The notes beneath the pieces were generated by a model. It was not told the origin of the DNA and did not search any database. It saw only the letters and a list, made by a program, of their open reading frames with translations. Position numbers and translations under genes: made by a program. Of a stretch of 64,000 nucleotides of DNA, positions 38,131 to 51,900 are shown piece by piece (the first letter of the stretch is position 1; the number at the start of each line of letters is the position of its first letter). The stretch lies in the NCBI GenBank assembly GCA_037013685.1, contig CM072899.1:11884479-11948478 (forward strand), in the 5' to 3' direction. The DNA comes from Acridotheres tristis (lineage: Eukaryota; Chordata; Aves; Passeriformes; Sturnidae).

Positions 38131-38309
38131 CCTCCACCATTCCTTGTCAGCCAGCAACATGGTAGAAATAGACAAGGCAAGAAGTTGAATGAGGGAAAAT
38201 GACTGCATTACCCCCATTTAGAGATCAGCACCCTTTGCCTCTGGGCAGCAGGCACCCAACCACCCCTGATGCTTTGGTGCCCCCAAAACAGGACTGGGCA
38301 CTCACAGAA

Positions 38310-39760
38310 GTCCAGTTTAAGACATTTTTATTCTTCTGCAGGTTACACTTAGTGTTTAAGAAAATACAGGATCCCTTTTGACATTCATACATTTTTACAG
38401 GGAAAAAATAGGTTTCTCTACTAGAGTGGTTATTAAGCTTGGGCATTCCCAGGCTGACTTCCTTGCTCCTCCTGGCTGCCAGGCCAACCCTCTCTCTTCT
38501 CAAAGCATCACTGCCCCAGTGGCCAGCCCAGGCCTGCAGAGCTTGTGCCATCCCCTCAAGCTAACAAAAAACCAAAAAATTAAAGTAAATACAGTGCCCA
38601 GTATTTCCAGTTTCACAGCTCCTACACCGGCTACTGCAAAAGAAGACCTGGGGAGAGGGAGTGACCACACTGTGCACACAAATATCTAAGAGACCCACGT
38701 TAGTGTGTGTGACTATCTGGACCAGGGAAGCAGGTTAATCCCATTTGCTAGAAACCTAGAGGAAATAAAAATAAGGGTTCCCCACAATTAGCATAGTCAC
38801 AAACAGCTACTGGACACCAGGCTCACGCTGCCTCTGAGTGCTGCCATGGGGACAGGGAGGGCAGCGAGGCAGAGCTACTATGAAGCTCAAGGCAAGAAAT
38901 GCACGCGCTGCACGAACAGAGTGCGCCTGCCCAAGGGCAGCCCCTCTGCTCGAGGCAATGCTGCAACAGAGGTGGCAAGTGGCAGCTCACTTGGCAGGAC
39001 ACGTCTTTGTGCTGTGTCTGGCCAACGGCTTCCTAAGGGCAGTGTCACCCACGTGGCTCTTACTTCTAGGCTGCCACAGTCTGCAAGAGATTCAGATTTA
39101 AACATCACTATAGAAAGCAGATTGAAAAGCAGCTGCTGGGGTAAGACCTCCATGACCCAAGGTGGGCTGCTGCCCAGAGGCAAAGCTGAAGGCTAGGAGG
39201 GAGTGAAAGGCTCACTAGACGAGGCGTTAGACAGCGAGCAGCTACTTTCCCTTGGCAGGGCTGCAGCACATTGGCACTAGCAGCAGGAAACAAAACAGAT
39301 GTTACAAAAGCTTCTTCCAAGCACCAGCGGACTCCACTTGGTCACTGCGGGAAAGAGACGCACATGGAAAAGAAGCGATACTCTAAGGCAAAGGCCTTTC
39401 TCTTCAGGACCTCGGGACACCAGTGCAGCTAAACATCTCCCCATGCTGGCTGCTGAGCCTCCACAAGCTCTCTGCCCTTCCCACTAACACCAGGTGCCCA
39501 AATAGCTTCTGCTGACTCTTGCAGGCAAACCGCACGCCAGCGCCCACCCTGCTCCGCCTGCCCTGGGCACCAGGCCCCGGGGCACCCCACACCCTCTCTG
39601 CCACTGGCGCTTCCAAAGGGCCGGTGAACACTGTCCCAGCCTTAGGCCTCACACAGAGGGATATAAGATATGAGCTGTACTGGGAGGGAATGGGGACAAA
39701 GTGTCAACAAAAGACATAGTCGATCCAAGTGGTTCAAATTCCAGTCCGAGTTGAGGAGCA
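38310..39760 (-). other. NCKIPSD: NCKIPSD 3' untranslated region
   Basis: From the base after the NCKIPSD stop to the first canonical minus-strand AATAAA, about 1.45 kb. No coding exon seen. The 3' limit is inferred from the hexamer. Confidence 0.7.
38327..38332 (-). terminator. NCKIPSD: NCKIPSD polyadenylation signal
   Basis: Reads GAAGAATAAAAATGTC in the gene sense. Cleavage is expected about 10-30 bases beyond, near 38300-38315. Confidence 0.7.
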
Positions 39761-39964
39761 TTAGCTGGTACCAGAAGAGATTTCTGGGAACTCCTTATAA
39801 ATCTCCAAGATGATCAGTTTCTCCATCTGGCACTGCTGGTCGTCCTCCTCCTCACCCAGGATGCGCTGCAGGATGCCCTGCAGGTCAGCAAGGCGGTGCT
39901 GGTGTTGCAGATAGGGCGTGGAGCGGATGATGGCATGCATCAGGGACAGATACTCCATCCTCAG
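39761..39964 (-). CDS. NCKIPSD: NCKIPSD last coding exon
   Basis: 204 nt including TAA at 39761-39763. Acceptor ACTTGGCAG|CTGAGG. It encodes [36 protein letters not shown] and a short diverged end after EIYKEF. Confidence 0.94.
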   Translation of the reverse strand: MRMEYLSLMHAIIRSTPYLQHQHRLADLQGILQRILGEEEDDQQCQMEKLIILEIYKEFPEISSGTS

Positions 39965-42900
39965 CTGCCAAGTGGGAGGGGAGACAAACCACAGAGCAAA
40001 GTGAAAGATTTGAAGTGAGATAAACAAGCATGCCAGCCTCCATTACAGCATGAGCCCAGGAACAGCTGCTGCTGCACCATCAAGCAGAGCACATCTCCAG
40101 AGGCACCTGCTTTTCCTCAAGTATCATTAGTAACTATGGAAAACTCTGCTTTTCCCACAGCAAGAGTGCTGCTCCTCCCCTGCCCTTGAGAACGTGCACA
40201 TCCCCTGCCTCTTGCAACAGCAAACAAGAGAGATTCCCCCTACTACTACTCACAGAGGGTCTCTCTTCCCAAAGGTCCCTAGTCAGAAGTGTGCAGACCA
40301 CCAGAAGCCTGGCAGATCTTTCTTCACATATGCTGGTGTGCCGGGCAGGATAAATCCTCCCTTCCTCCTCAGCTCCCAAGGCTAATTTAAGCACCCAGAA
40401 ATGTTGTGCCCACCCCAGAACTCCACTCTTGTCTGCACCAGCAGGCCCTATGAGAGGCCAGGAAAAACACCATTGCTTTGGGACTGTGCTCCCTTCCCCA
40501 GTGCCCATGGGCTACTGTGAGCACCTTGTCTCCAGGAGAGAGATCAGCAATCTGCCGCACCAGGATGTCTATCAGGACCATCATGTCAGTGTGATAGAAG
40601 ATGCTGGCTGTATCTTTGCTGGCAAAGATGTCCTGCAGAAACTTCAGCACTGAGTGTGGTGGCTGAGGCTGATGCTTGAAGATGCAAACTGGATCATCTG
40701 GAGGAGGCAGAGAGACTGTGCTGAGTCACATCCTCCCATTGCCCATGTGCTCCATGTTCAGTGCACTTCACTCCATTAGACCCTCTGGAGAGGAGGCTGC
40801 CCTGCCCTCGGCCAGTCACTCCCTGCCCATGGATAGCTTTTGTACCTGAAGACCTCAGTGCCTTGCACAAAGGTGTGTAATCAGGATGGCAGCTCTGCAG
40901 GCTACCAAGATGAGAGCAAACTCATTATGATTACATTAATCACTGTTTATGTTTCACTGACCATCCCACATGAGAGCACATTAGCACACTGCCTCTCAGT
41001 GTCTCCCGTTTTTGCTCAATGGCCACCACTCCCTGGTTTATTAGGAGGGGTCCAATAACCTCTGAAAGCCCCATCAGAACCTGTACTAAAAACAAGCTTT
41101 CACCAGAAACCAGGCTAGTACTGTCCCAGAAGCAAGAAAAGAAACGCTTCCAAGTTTAAATGAGCCACCACATTCTGTTCTCTTGCAAAACACATCTCTG
41201 CAGACTCCATCCCTGCTCTGGGCCATGGCAGCTCCCCCAGAAGTTGTCAGGAAGGCAGGCAAAAGAGAAGCATCTTCATTAGATTGTGGGACCTCTTTTT
41301 CTTCTCCCAGCTCCTCACTATAAGGTGATCTCTGCAGGGAATCTGGCAGGGGAAGAGCTAAACAAAGGCTTTGGGAGGAGGCCAGACAGAGGAGCACCAA
41401 GGTACCTGCTGCCCTCAAGCTGATATAGTGCCGAGACGAGAAAGAGAACTAAAGCCAGGGAAAGATGAACTGCATGCATCACAGGATGGGTTATTTCCAG
41501 CAACTTAACAAAATGAGTTCCCCCAGGCAGCAAAGCTCCTGTGCTCTAGAAGGTATTGGAAAGCACAATAGTGGCCTGCAGCACAGGCTGAACGACCTGG
41601 CACAGCTCTTTCTGCAGAGATCTTCCAGCAATCTGCTCTGCAACAGCTCTACAAGTACACTGGATTTCACTCCATGCCTGAAGCAGACACAAGGCTAACC
41701 CTCTGCTGGCAATTCAGAAATGGAAAGTTCCACTCTAAGCAGCATTTCAGAAGACAAAAGCTCCCTCTGCATTTGTCCCCAGGGGCAGATGTTTGCCAGC
41801 ACAGGCAGAGGTTTGTGTCAGCAAACATTGAGTCCTCTGCCTGTCCAAGGACAGAAGTGGCCCAGGACCAGCTTTCCTCCCAGACAAGAGCTTGCCCATG
41901 GCAGCTGGTCCGTGCTCTGAGATGAAGCTGATGTGACCCAGAAGTATGGAAATGGCAGCCACTCCTCTCTCCATAGATGCCATTAGCCATTACCTTATTC
42001 CTTGTGCAGCTCCATCCTCAGCAATGCAGACTGTCACTCTCACAAACTCACCAGGAAGCAGCACAGCCTAAGGTGACAGCTCCTCAGCTACCTGCATTCC
42101 TGACATCCTATCCCGTAAGGAGCATGGGGCTTGTCTCCCCAGTCACCTATGTGCACTCTCTGCCAGGCATGTAACAGTGCCACACAAACTCACCTCCTCT
42201 GTTCAGCAGCAGCAGCAGCTTCTCTGTGAAAGTCTTGACATTGGAGTGCTTGCTTATTGTAGTCATGATCACACTGTGTTCTGGAACTAAGGGAGAAACC
42301 TGTTCAGCATCTCCCTTTGTCTCCTGAAGACCATCATAATAAAAACAAATAATGGCTGTCTCCTATTTCACATCAGTACTCTGGAGAGCTTTGGGGAACC
42401 ACAGTTTATCAGAGCTACAGAAAGTTTCAGGCTACAGAATGGGTAGGCAAGGAGAGAGAAGGAGAAATAAATCTGGAAACAGCACATAAAACACTTGCAA
42501 CTTGGTGCTTTTTCCATATATCTAATTAATATGTGAGTTCCCACCTTGCCAGCCAAACACTGGGAAACTACCTTACAAAGGCTTTATGTTGTCAAACATT
42601 ATCTCTGGTCACAACTGTCTGCAGCCAAGGGCTCCGTTCTTTGGTACCTTCTTACTTCCTATCAGCAGTCCCCTTGTGGAACTTAGAGTCTTACGAGTTC
42701 TCTTAAGAAGGGTCCCAGGAGCATCCCAGAAAAGTTTTTCCCAGCACTCAGCACTGTGCTGTGCAAGAGTACAGGCTGGTTCTAGGAACTGTCCCTTTGC
42801 CTGCTCTGGGAGTGATTTGCTGTAAAATACCTTTACCCTAGCATAGCTTATGTGTGTGTGTGTGTGTGTGAGTGTGTGAGTGTGCACACGCAATCACATA

Positions 42901-45900
42901 AACAGCACAGTATGGTTATTTCTGTGGCTTGTAATATTTCACAGGCTGCAAAGTGTTTCAGGATCCTGAAGGGTGTCAACATAACATGCCCTTAGGAGAG
43001 TTTTTGAACTAATGCTGCACCACTGAAATGCATGAGAGATTAATCTTGCAGACATAGGGATAAAAAGAATTCAATCCACCAATAAGCAACGTGAACATCA
43101 TTTAACATGTTCTTAGCATCAGAGAACAAGTCACTGCTCTTGGCTATGCCCCAGGTGGGCAATAATCCCCAGAAACACAGTGCCTGTCATGCATTACTGC
43201 CTAATTACTGCAACCAGCAAGGACATGGTTGTGGGAAGGGTTAATGAATGAAAGCAGCAGAGATATACTTAATCAGTCTCTGTGCAATCAACTTTCACAT
43301 GAAATTAGAAACTTTCACATAAATTTTAATGATGCATAACCCGAAATAACAGGTAAATTACTGGACATATCATTGCTACTTTATTCTCCCCTCTCTCCAA
43401 AAAATCAAGGATAACGTCATGAAGCAGAACAAGGGTAAGTAATTAAGTAAAGACAATTGGAGCAATAGGAGATTGGGTTAAGGAATGGCCTCTCTTAGCA
43501 GGACCTGGAACTACACTCCAATCTTCCAACAGGCTTCAAAATGTGCAGGCAGAGGGAAAGAAGATGCTCTTCCCTAAGGACCTGATCTGCTGACTGTCCT
43601 CATGGAGCTCAGCAGGGCAGGGAGGATACAGAACAAGGACAAAGAGGGGAGAGCACAGCTCAGGCCAGTGCTGAAGGGCCTGGCCTCAACAACTTGGCAC
43701 TGAATGATCTTCAGGCAGTGTGGACAGGGAAGCAGATGCTTTGCCAAGACCCGCAGAAAGCAGAGGACTTTTGTTCTGAATTGGTATCGAGAAATGCCCA
43801 CTGAAGCATCTTCTCTCCCAAGTCACCTGTGCCTATAAATTAACCCCACTCATGCTCTGCAAGCACAGCCCAGCAACTCTTTAGATTGGGCACCATAGAA
43901 GCCCAGTGACAAATCCACTGAGCTGCCCAGAGCTGCAGGGCAGGGACTCTCAGACCATTTTTACCTCTAGGGTTTTGCATCATATTTAAACACAGTGTAG
44001 TGCCAGAGACTAGGAGAGCTGGTTGATAGTTATAGCAACATCGAGACTCAGAAAGATTCTCCCTCCCCATCTTTCACACTCTCACTCTAGACCAGTGAAA
44101 TCCTGCCAAGGCAGAGCAACACCAGTTTAACCTGGAATGTGGAGATTGAAGGCCAGAAGGACGTTGACAAACAAGTCAGGCAGCTGGTCAGTAGTGTCTG
44201 AGGGCAGCCCATCCTCAATCACATCCAGCAGGAACTGCACAAACTGAGAGTTGAGATGTTCTGCACAAGGAGAAAGGGGCATTTACAGCACAGTGAAAAG
44301 AAACCAAACAACAAGGGATCATCCAAGTCACTTCTCTGTTCTTTTATGCTTAAAAACCACTAGTGGAGTGCTAGCGTCAGCCTCCAGGGAACGAAGGGCT
44401 CTTCAAGTGGACTAGACAGACCACTGAAGCATCTTTGTGTAAAACACAGTGCAGGCAATTACTGAAATTTGGTACCCCAACTGGCAGGTTTTTTTGAGTA
44501 AACAAAACACCAAATCCTGCTCTAGCTGTTGCAGAACCAATGCCACCAGTGAAGGCTTCAAAGCAGGAAGAGATTGGTATTCTTGACCACTGGTTTAATT
44601 AATCTCTTTTTAAAAAACCCTAATAATCTAGATCATTAGTAATAACCCACTTTTTAATTCAGCTATTAGGAAAGCTAAGGAGCTTATGGAAATAAGTCCA
44701 CCTGCAGGAAATAACTGCCAGGGTTACACAAAGAGAGAAAAACAAGAGGTGCAGAGGCTCATTCCAGTCTCTACTGCACCAGTTTAAATCTTGTACAGGT
44801 TTACCTGGTGTTAAGGTTAAGTTGCTGATGAGATACTTATAAAAATCTCTACTGCATTTCTAGGAAAATTAAGCCCAGAATTTCCCAAATACAACATAGC
44901 CTTGGGAAGAAGTGGACAGGGCTCTCTGGCTGAAATGAAAGGACAGAGGATAAAACAAGGAGAATATTTGCATTTCGTTATTGACTGCAATACCCTTAAT
45001 CATCTCCACTTTCCCTGAAAGCCTGAACTACAGAGGGCTGTACTATCCTGCTAGAAGAGAGACCAGAAAGAGGCCACATTATGCAGCTGACAGCCTTTTA
45101 GTGGGTGTTTGTGCAAGGATCTGGGATCTCAGCCTCATCAGCAGACAATCTCCAAAGCAAGTAAGAGGTCTGTGCTTTTACACAGAGGTAAAAGAGGTCA
45201 GAGGTAAAACAAAATGCCATTTAGTCACAGGGATGGGCAAATCCATGTCACTTGCAGTATGACAATCAGTACTCCACTGCTCTAACCCAGATTCATGCTG
45301 CTCTTTGGAAATCTGGCATCTCAGCCCAGTGCTTCAGCTGCCAGGGTTTATTGATAAAAAACAGATCCTACTCTTGCTGGGCCTTCCACTGAGCTGTCCC
45401 CCACCTTCACCATCAGGAAAAGTCCCTTCCCCATGTCTGCCAGCGTGCCCCAGACATTCCACCACCAGCTCTGCAATAAGCACAACCCACTCTTACCATA
45501 GTGGTGATATGGCAGGGGCTCCCCCATGGAGAACATCATGGCCAGCACCAGTGCAGAGTAACACATCTTTTGATGATCTGCAAGAAAAGGTCTTGTCATT
45601 AGTTCTTCTGCAGCTGGGAAGTCACACATTAAATACAGGCATTTAATACTGATTAGCCCACTCCTCATTCTTGTATTGACTGAGCAGTAAGGGTGTTTTT
45701 CCCCATTTTAGCACACCACACGCCTTCTGTGCCGTGTGTTTCCAAAGCAATTTAAAAATAATCATAACAAGAGTCCTCTATTTTTTTTCCCTCCACTTCA
45801 GAGAATCTAGGCAAACTTGCTCTGAATAATTAAAAACCTCCCCTGCACAGTCCCAGGACACATCCCATAGTTATGTAATTATTGAACCCAGAAAAAGCAT

Positions 45901-48900
45901 CCATCTGGCCAGCTCAAAATACTGCCTGTTCCAACCAACACCACCCCCAGACAGCCATGCTGCTCGTTACCATCTCTGCACTGCTCTACTTTTGCTACCT
46001 CAGCTCTGCCTGAAGGTATAAAAGGTCCCTGGGGAGACCAGATCACTGCTCAGGCTGTGCATCTGCCCTCCTCCCAGGCCACACGTCTCCAGCACTGATA
46101 CATCCCACAGCCTGCTAGTCCAACACAATTTTCGCTGGCAGCAGCTGTATATGAATGCTCTAAAGAACCCCTGTCAGTGTCTCTCCTGAATTTTAATTAA
46201 TGGATACCTCTCAATAGAAATTTGCAGAACAAAAAAAAGTCATGGAATAAGATCTGTGCCCTCATCAAACATAGCCTCTCTCCAGTTCAGCAAGTCTGAA
46301 GGCAATAGTAAAAACAGTATTATTATATATAGGTTACCACACACTAGCTAAATAAAGTTCACCTACATGTGCCAGAAAGAGCCCTGGGGCACAAGGAAAC
46401 TGAAGGTGTAATCATGAAAAACTGACCAAAACTAGTTTTCATCAGAGGAGAAAAAGTTCCCTTCAGTCTATGATGCTTTTCCTGGCCATACTGCTGCCCT
46501 GCACAATACACACCAGCTCCAGTGCCCCCTGCAAATCCTTTAAGATATTTCACTTCTTCATGAACAAATCAACCCATCTCTAAGCATCTGCACCCTGCAG
46601 TTTGGCTTCGACAGCACAGGCTGATGCCTTCACTGTCACCACTTACTCCTGGACTTGGCCAGAGGACTTGCAACATTTAACACCTCTCAGGTTTACTGTC
46701 AAGCATGGGGGACAAAATGCTACTGAGTCATTCCAGCCCCGTGCACCCTGGAAAGTCAGCTCTGTCAGCAAAGCCTCTCCACTCAAGGCACAGAAACACT
46801 GTCACAGTTCCACATGACACCTCAGTTTTCAATCAGCAAGTACTTGGAGTAAAAATAGATAATTTGCAGCTTAACCAGATACTACAGTACGAACAAGATT
46901 AAGAGTTTGTAGACCATGTGGCAGCAAAGGAAGGCTGAGAACTGCTGTTTACTCTCAGTAAACAGAGAGGAAGGATATTTAATGACTTAAATGTAATTTG
47001 TACTTCTTATATAAGCAGTTCTCAGCTCTAAGGTGACAGTGATGCCAAAGCACACTGTAGCAGAAAAGGGATCTGACAAACTGTTCACCACATGATTTCT
47101 TCATTCTTTCCCCCATGGCTACAGGAGCTGGGTCTCAGAGGCAGGACACTGCAGTAGGAGCTGCTGTTCTCACGTTTCCATTTTCTCTCATCACATCAGG
47201 AGCAATGAAATAAAGTGAAAGCCAGAAGCCAGTAATAAACATGGCAGTAGCAAATATGGAGGAACAGACTAGAGATGGGAGGGAGGAGACTAGTTTTATA
47301 TCTCCTTGGTCCATCTGCCATTAACTGATATCCATTCATCTTGGCTGACAGTAGTCTACATGACTAGGAGGCAAATCTTGTTGTATTTCCCTAAAGATGA
47401 CAAATCAAAGAATGCTGAAACCAGCCAGAAACTTGAACTTGGGGCAAATCCAGATGAACCCAGGACACTCACTCTACATAGGCTCTAAGTTTTTGGGAGT
47501 GTCCCAGCTGCAGTAAGACAAGACTCCAAGACTCACCACGCTGAAGAACAGAGTAACCATCAGTCAAAACACTCACAGTGTTGTTTTGGCTTTTTTTAAC
47601 TTACAGAGCAGTGCCAGTGGCTGTCAGAAATTAAACAGTATCAATGCAGCTCTCCTGAAGCAGAGGGACTGCTGACGACAGACTGATAAGTATCACTGAA
47701 GTAACCATGACAGGAGAGACACAGCTGTTTACTTACCAGCCTGCATTGCTGAAGTCCACTGAGATAGTGGTGAGAAACTGCAATCATGTATGAAAAACAT
47801 TTCTCAGAGGCCTTAGAAAACCTTGCTTCCACCTTCTAAACACAGCAGTGTGAAATGTGGGCACTGGGAGCAGACACAATTGTCTATGACTGAAGGGAGA
47901 AGAGCCTGACAGCTGACTTGCATGTAAACTGTGCTGCAACAAGGGAGAAAGTCATGATTACAGACTGGATTATCCCTGTCTGTTTTCTTTGGAATTGTTC
48001 TGGCTAATTCTGTCTTGCAGTGGCTTATTAGAAGGTATTCTAACATGGACAGATGTGCAGGCCAGCTGCAGCAGAGGGAAGGAGCTGTCCAGCAGCAATA
48101 AGACTCAAACATCTGCATAAGAACTGGCCAGCAGCCAACATGCCTGCATCAGTCCCAGGGTAAAGTCCTTCTCACCAAAGGCACCCAGCATCCACAGACA
48201 GAGCTTCTGCCTCAGCTGCTCTTCAATAATAAGCCAGGAGGGATCCCACAGAGCTGCAGCAGCCAGTTTCACACTCCCAGTTGTGTAGTGTTGGCACTGA
48301 CTGCTCTGGCTCCAGTCACCCACAGAAGGGATTAGCTATTCCACAGCATGTCACGGATCAGCTGCTATTCCCCAGTTTTTAGTACCAAAATAAGCTCAAG
48401 TCATTCTAGATTCAAGGTCATATTTTCACACAAGCTTGCCATTTGCTGGCAGCACATGAAGCAGTAAAGCACCAGAGTGGCAGGAGGGAACTGCTAATGC
48501 CCTGAAACACCTCTGAAGGACAGACACATTTGGGCCAAGGGTGGTTACCCCCCTGCAGCCCCACTGTGAAGGCTGAGAGGACTGGATGATGCACAGATGT
48601 CATTGCATAAATGCCTATCATAAAGCTTAGCAAAAGGAAAGCAGCTCAGGATGAGGACACTAATTTGTGAGGCTCCTGTATCCACACAGTGGTCTGTCAG
48701 TAAAGGAGGACGGAAAAAGCTTTTCATCCTCCAGCTGGACCACCTTACAGCAAGGAGGGAAAAAACCCGCACCTTGAGATGATGCTAGGGAAAGGAAGAT
48801 GCTGCAGAGCTGCAGGTTGGCAGCTCTGAGGACACAGCAGGGCCACTTCTCACCCATTTCTTCTGCCGTACTTTTAGGACTCCAAAGCAGAGCTAAGACT

Positions 48901-51900
48901 TGCTGAAAGACAGATCTGCTCCAGCCTAAGTACTACCTGAAGAGGTGTGTAGAAGTGACATAGGTCAGAGATCAAAGCTCCATGCCCACCAAGAGGCTGA
49001 ATCAGCTGTGCTGTCTGGGATGACACAGCCCCAGGCAAAACACAGCATCACTGCAACCATGAAAGGAGTAAGAAGGTCGACCACCCCACTCTGCCTGCAC
49101 AAAGATAGCTCAGGAACAGGGCAGAAGACAGAAACCTGTTTGGGAAGGTGCACAGGATGCTCATTTGGAGACAGTCTTTGTGAATGAATGATGGAGGCAC
49201 AATAAAGTTTATTTTTGGCAGCACAAAATCAGGAGAAATGTTGCTGCAGGAGCATAGTCACAGTCCCATAACCAAGTAGCATTTGCTTCTTGGGCAGTAA
49301 AACCTCAGCCTGGAGAAGATGCTTCTCAGGCATAACCAGATTAAACATCAAGAGTGCGGAAAGTTCACAGCACAGAATTTAAAAGCAGCAGTAACAAAAG
49401 AGCCAGCACAGAAGTAATACCTGCAGTCTCACAGCACCAGCCCTTTGCCCAGCCCTAAAATGCCACCCTCCTCTTCTCTGAAATGGCTGCACTTCAAAGC
49501 ATCTAAGCAGAGACAAGTGCTAAGCCTTTTGCAACAGGCTTGATTTTCATCTCCCATAGCCCTTTCCAGACACGAGATGAGCCCTGTTAATGCTGCCCAT
49601 CACAGTCAGGTTGGCAGTCTGTGGTGGGATGCTGGGGACAGGAATATCTATGATGCAGGTTCAAAGTGATCATCTAGGACATTTACTTGGCTCACATGAA
49701 ATAGATGGGACAGTCCCTGTTCTCTGCAGACCTGTCAACCCCTACACAGTCTCATCACCAAATTATACCCCTCCACAGCTTCATGACACCCATAACAAAC
49801 TAACAGACTGCAACCAGAGCAGCAAGGCTGCAAACACCAGGCTCTTCTGATCTGATCCAAGTGGTCACTCAACAACTACTCTAATTGTGCATCACAATTA
49901 GCACAAGACAGTGGATTTTCCATGTCCTTCTAAGAGAAATATGCCACTGTCACCACTGGTGGCCTACAGGTTGGCTTCAAAATGGGGAGCAAAGCTATGA
50001 CTGTCCAGAACCATGCATATGTGGGGAGCTGGAAGGTAACACCAGGGGAGTATTACTACATGTTTACCTTACTCTTAGGCTTTTTCCCAGCATCTGCTTC
50101 TGGCTGCTCAGAAATAAAGGACACTGGGCTAAGCAGGAGCTCTAAGGGCACAAAGGACATTCCTATTAGTAGCAAGGACAGGTCATCCTAACAAATGGGG
50201 GAGTGTGAAGTAGAAAGAATATGAGGGCAAAGCCTGACCATGGAAAGCAAAGAGCTGGGAAAACCTGGGCCATGGCACTATCCTGCAGAGGATCAGTACT
50301 GCAATGCTAACAACAGCACTACCATCTCTCTTGGCACTTTAACCAGCACACATCTCATTCACCACAATGAAACACCACAAAAATTTGGTATAGAATGCTG
50401 GAAAAAACTCCTTAAGAAACTGCAGAGATCTTCCTTGAGATCTGCAGGTCTCTCTTGTCAGCATTATGAAACAAAACTTAAAACGTGTTTAAGATATCTA
50501 CAAGAAGTGACACAGATTATTAATGGCATGTTCAAGAGCTGGAGGGCCTGGCACTGTTGGACTGGAACATCCCTTCCTGTGCATTCCTCAGTTACAGCTG
50601 TAATAACCTGAATAACTTTAAAACCAGACACCATTCCCCCCGAGCACTGGGCATGTAGAGCAGCCAGGCAATGGGGGGCCACGCTGCTGCTCCAAATCAT
50701 GTAGTGGGAAGACATTCCCAGGGCTGTGGGAACAGCAGCTCTGGCTCACCCTGTGTGTGAGTCTGCATGTCCCGGGCCAGCTCCATCGGCAGCACAGAAT
50801 TCACAAGCGTTGAGATAACGGCAGCATCCAAGTTGCACATGGCTCCAAAGCACTTCAACAGCAGCAGGCGCAGTGGCACCCTGTGTTCCTGCAAAACCAA
50901 TTTGTTAGATCAAACCACGTCCTAGAGGAGGGCTCCCTCTTAGGCAGAGACACAGCTTCTAGAAGTTCCTGTTGTAGGGAACTTCCCAGGGTGACATGAA
51001 CCCAGAAGCTCTAAAAGCTTTTAACAACAGTACAGGAATCACTTTACAATAACGTTCACAACTGGGCTGGCTATGGGTTGTTGTCATGTGCTGTCTGTGA
51101 CAGCCAGAGCTCAGATCTGAGATGTCCCACATCATCCACTAAATCTGGTAACACCCCAACAACCCATACATGTCCCCAGAAAAGAGCCTGAATGTGCTGG
51201 GTAGCCAGGATTCTCTGAGCACACTAAGGTTTTGTGAACACTGCTCTGACTAAGGTTTCCTGACAAGGTAACATTTGCAAGCTCTCTTCAGAAAGTTTTG
51301 GGACATGTAAGGATTCCAGCAAAGACAATGCTCAGATAGCACCTCCCATGCTAGAGCTCTGATACTGAGCTAACCTGCATACTCCACCCTCAGCCAACAA
51401 CTCCAGGGTTCAGAGAACACAAGTGAGCCGAGCCCTGGCACTGGGCATGACAGCAGCCAGGACAAGACACCCAACCTACCTGGTCAAGCCTCCTTGAAAT
51501 TTTGGTCAGAGAAGAGCAGGCAGTGAAAGTCAGCAGGCTCTGTTATGCCCAGCCTGCCTTCCTGCTACTCTCAGCTATGCTACAGCTCCCTGATGCTGAG
51601 ACCTGGGTTCAGACACAGAAGTGCCAGATGAAAGCAAAATGTCACAAGACTTGATGTGCTGTAGCTGGGGACTTAGGGACAAGATGGGGACAAGTTTTTA
51701 CTCCCACAGGGTCCTACAACAGAACATTCCAGGAAGGAGAGGGGCAAAGCAACACTAAATAGGTGTTTAAGGCAAAACTTCCATTCTTCCTCTAAATACC
51801 GATTTCCTTCCTCACTCCCAAGGCTTCTACTCATTACCTATTTTCCTAGGCAAAGTTATTTACTAATGCACAGGAGCGCATCAATTAAAAGAAGAGCAAT

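Larger units (their letters stand above)
34641..38304. other. intergenic between NCKIPSD and CELSR3
   Basis: 3.7 kb with no supported gene. Overlapping open frames on the plus strand (35455-35990, 37131-37901) have no recognisable product. It contains an AT-rich regulatory-looking block (36765-37055) and a 20-bp tandem duplication (38091-38130), and is the likely place for CELSR3 upstream enhancers. Confidence 0.6.
42287..44131 (-). other. NCKIPSD intron between its seventh and eighth window exons
   Basis: 1.85 kb. It contains a (TG)n microsatellite and an AT-rich enhancer-like block (43020-43460). No coding exon seen. Confidence 0.6.
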
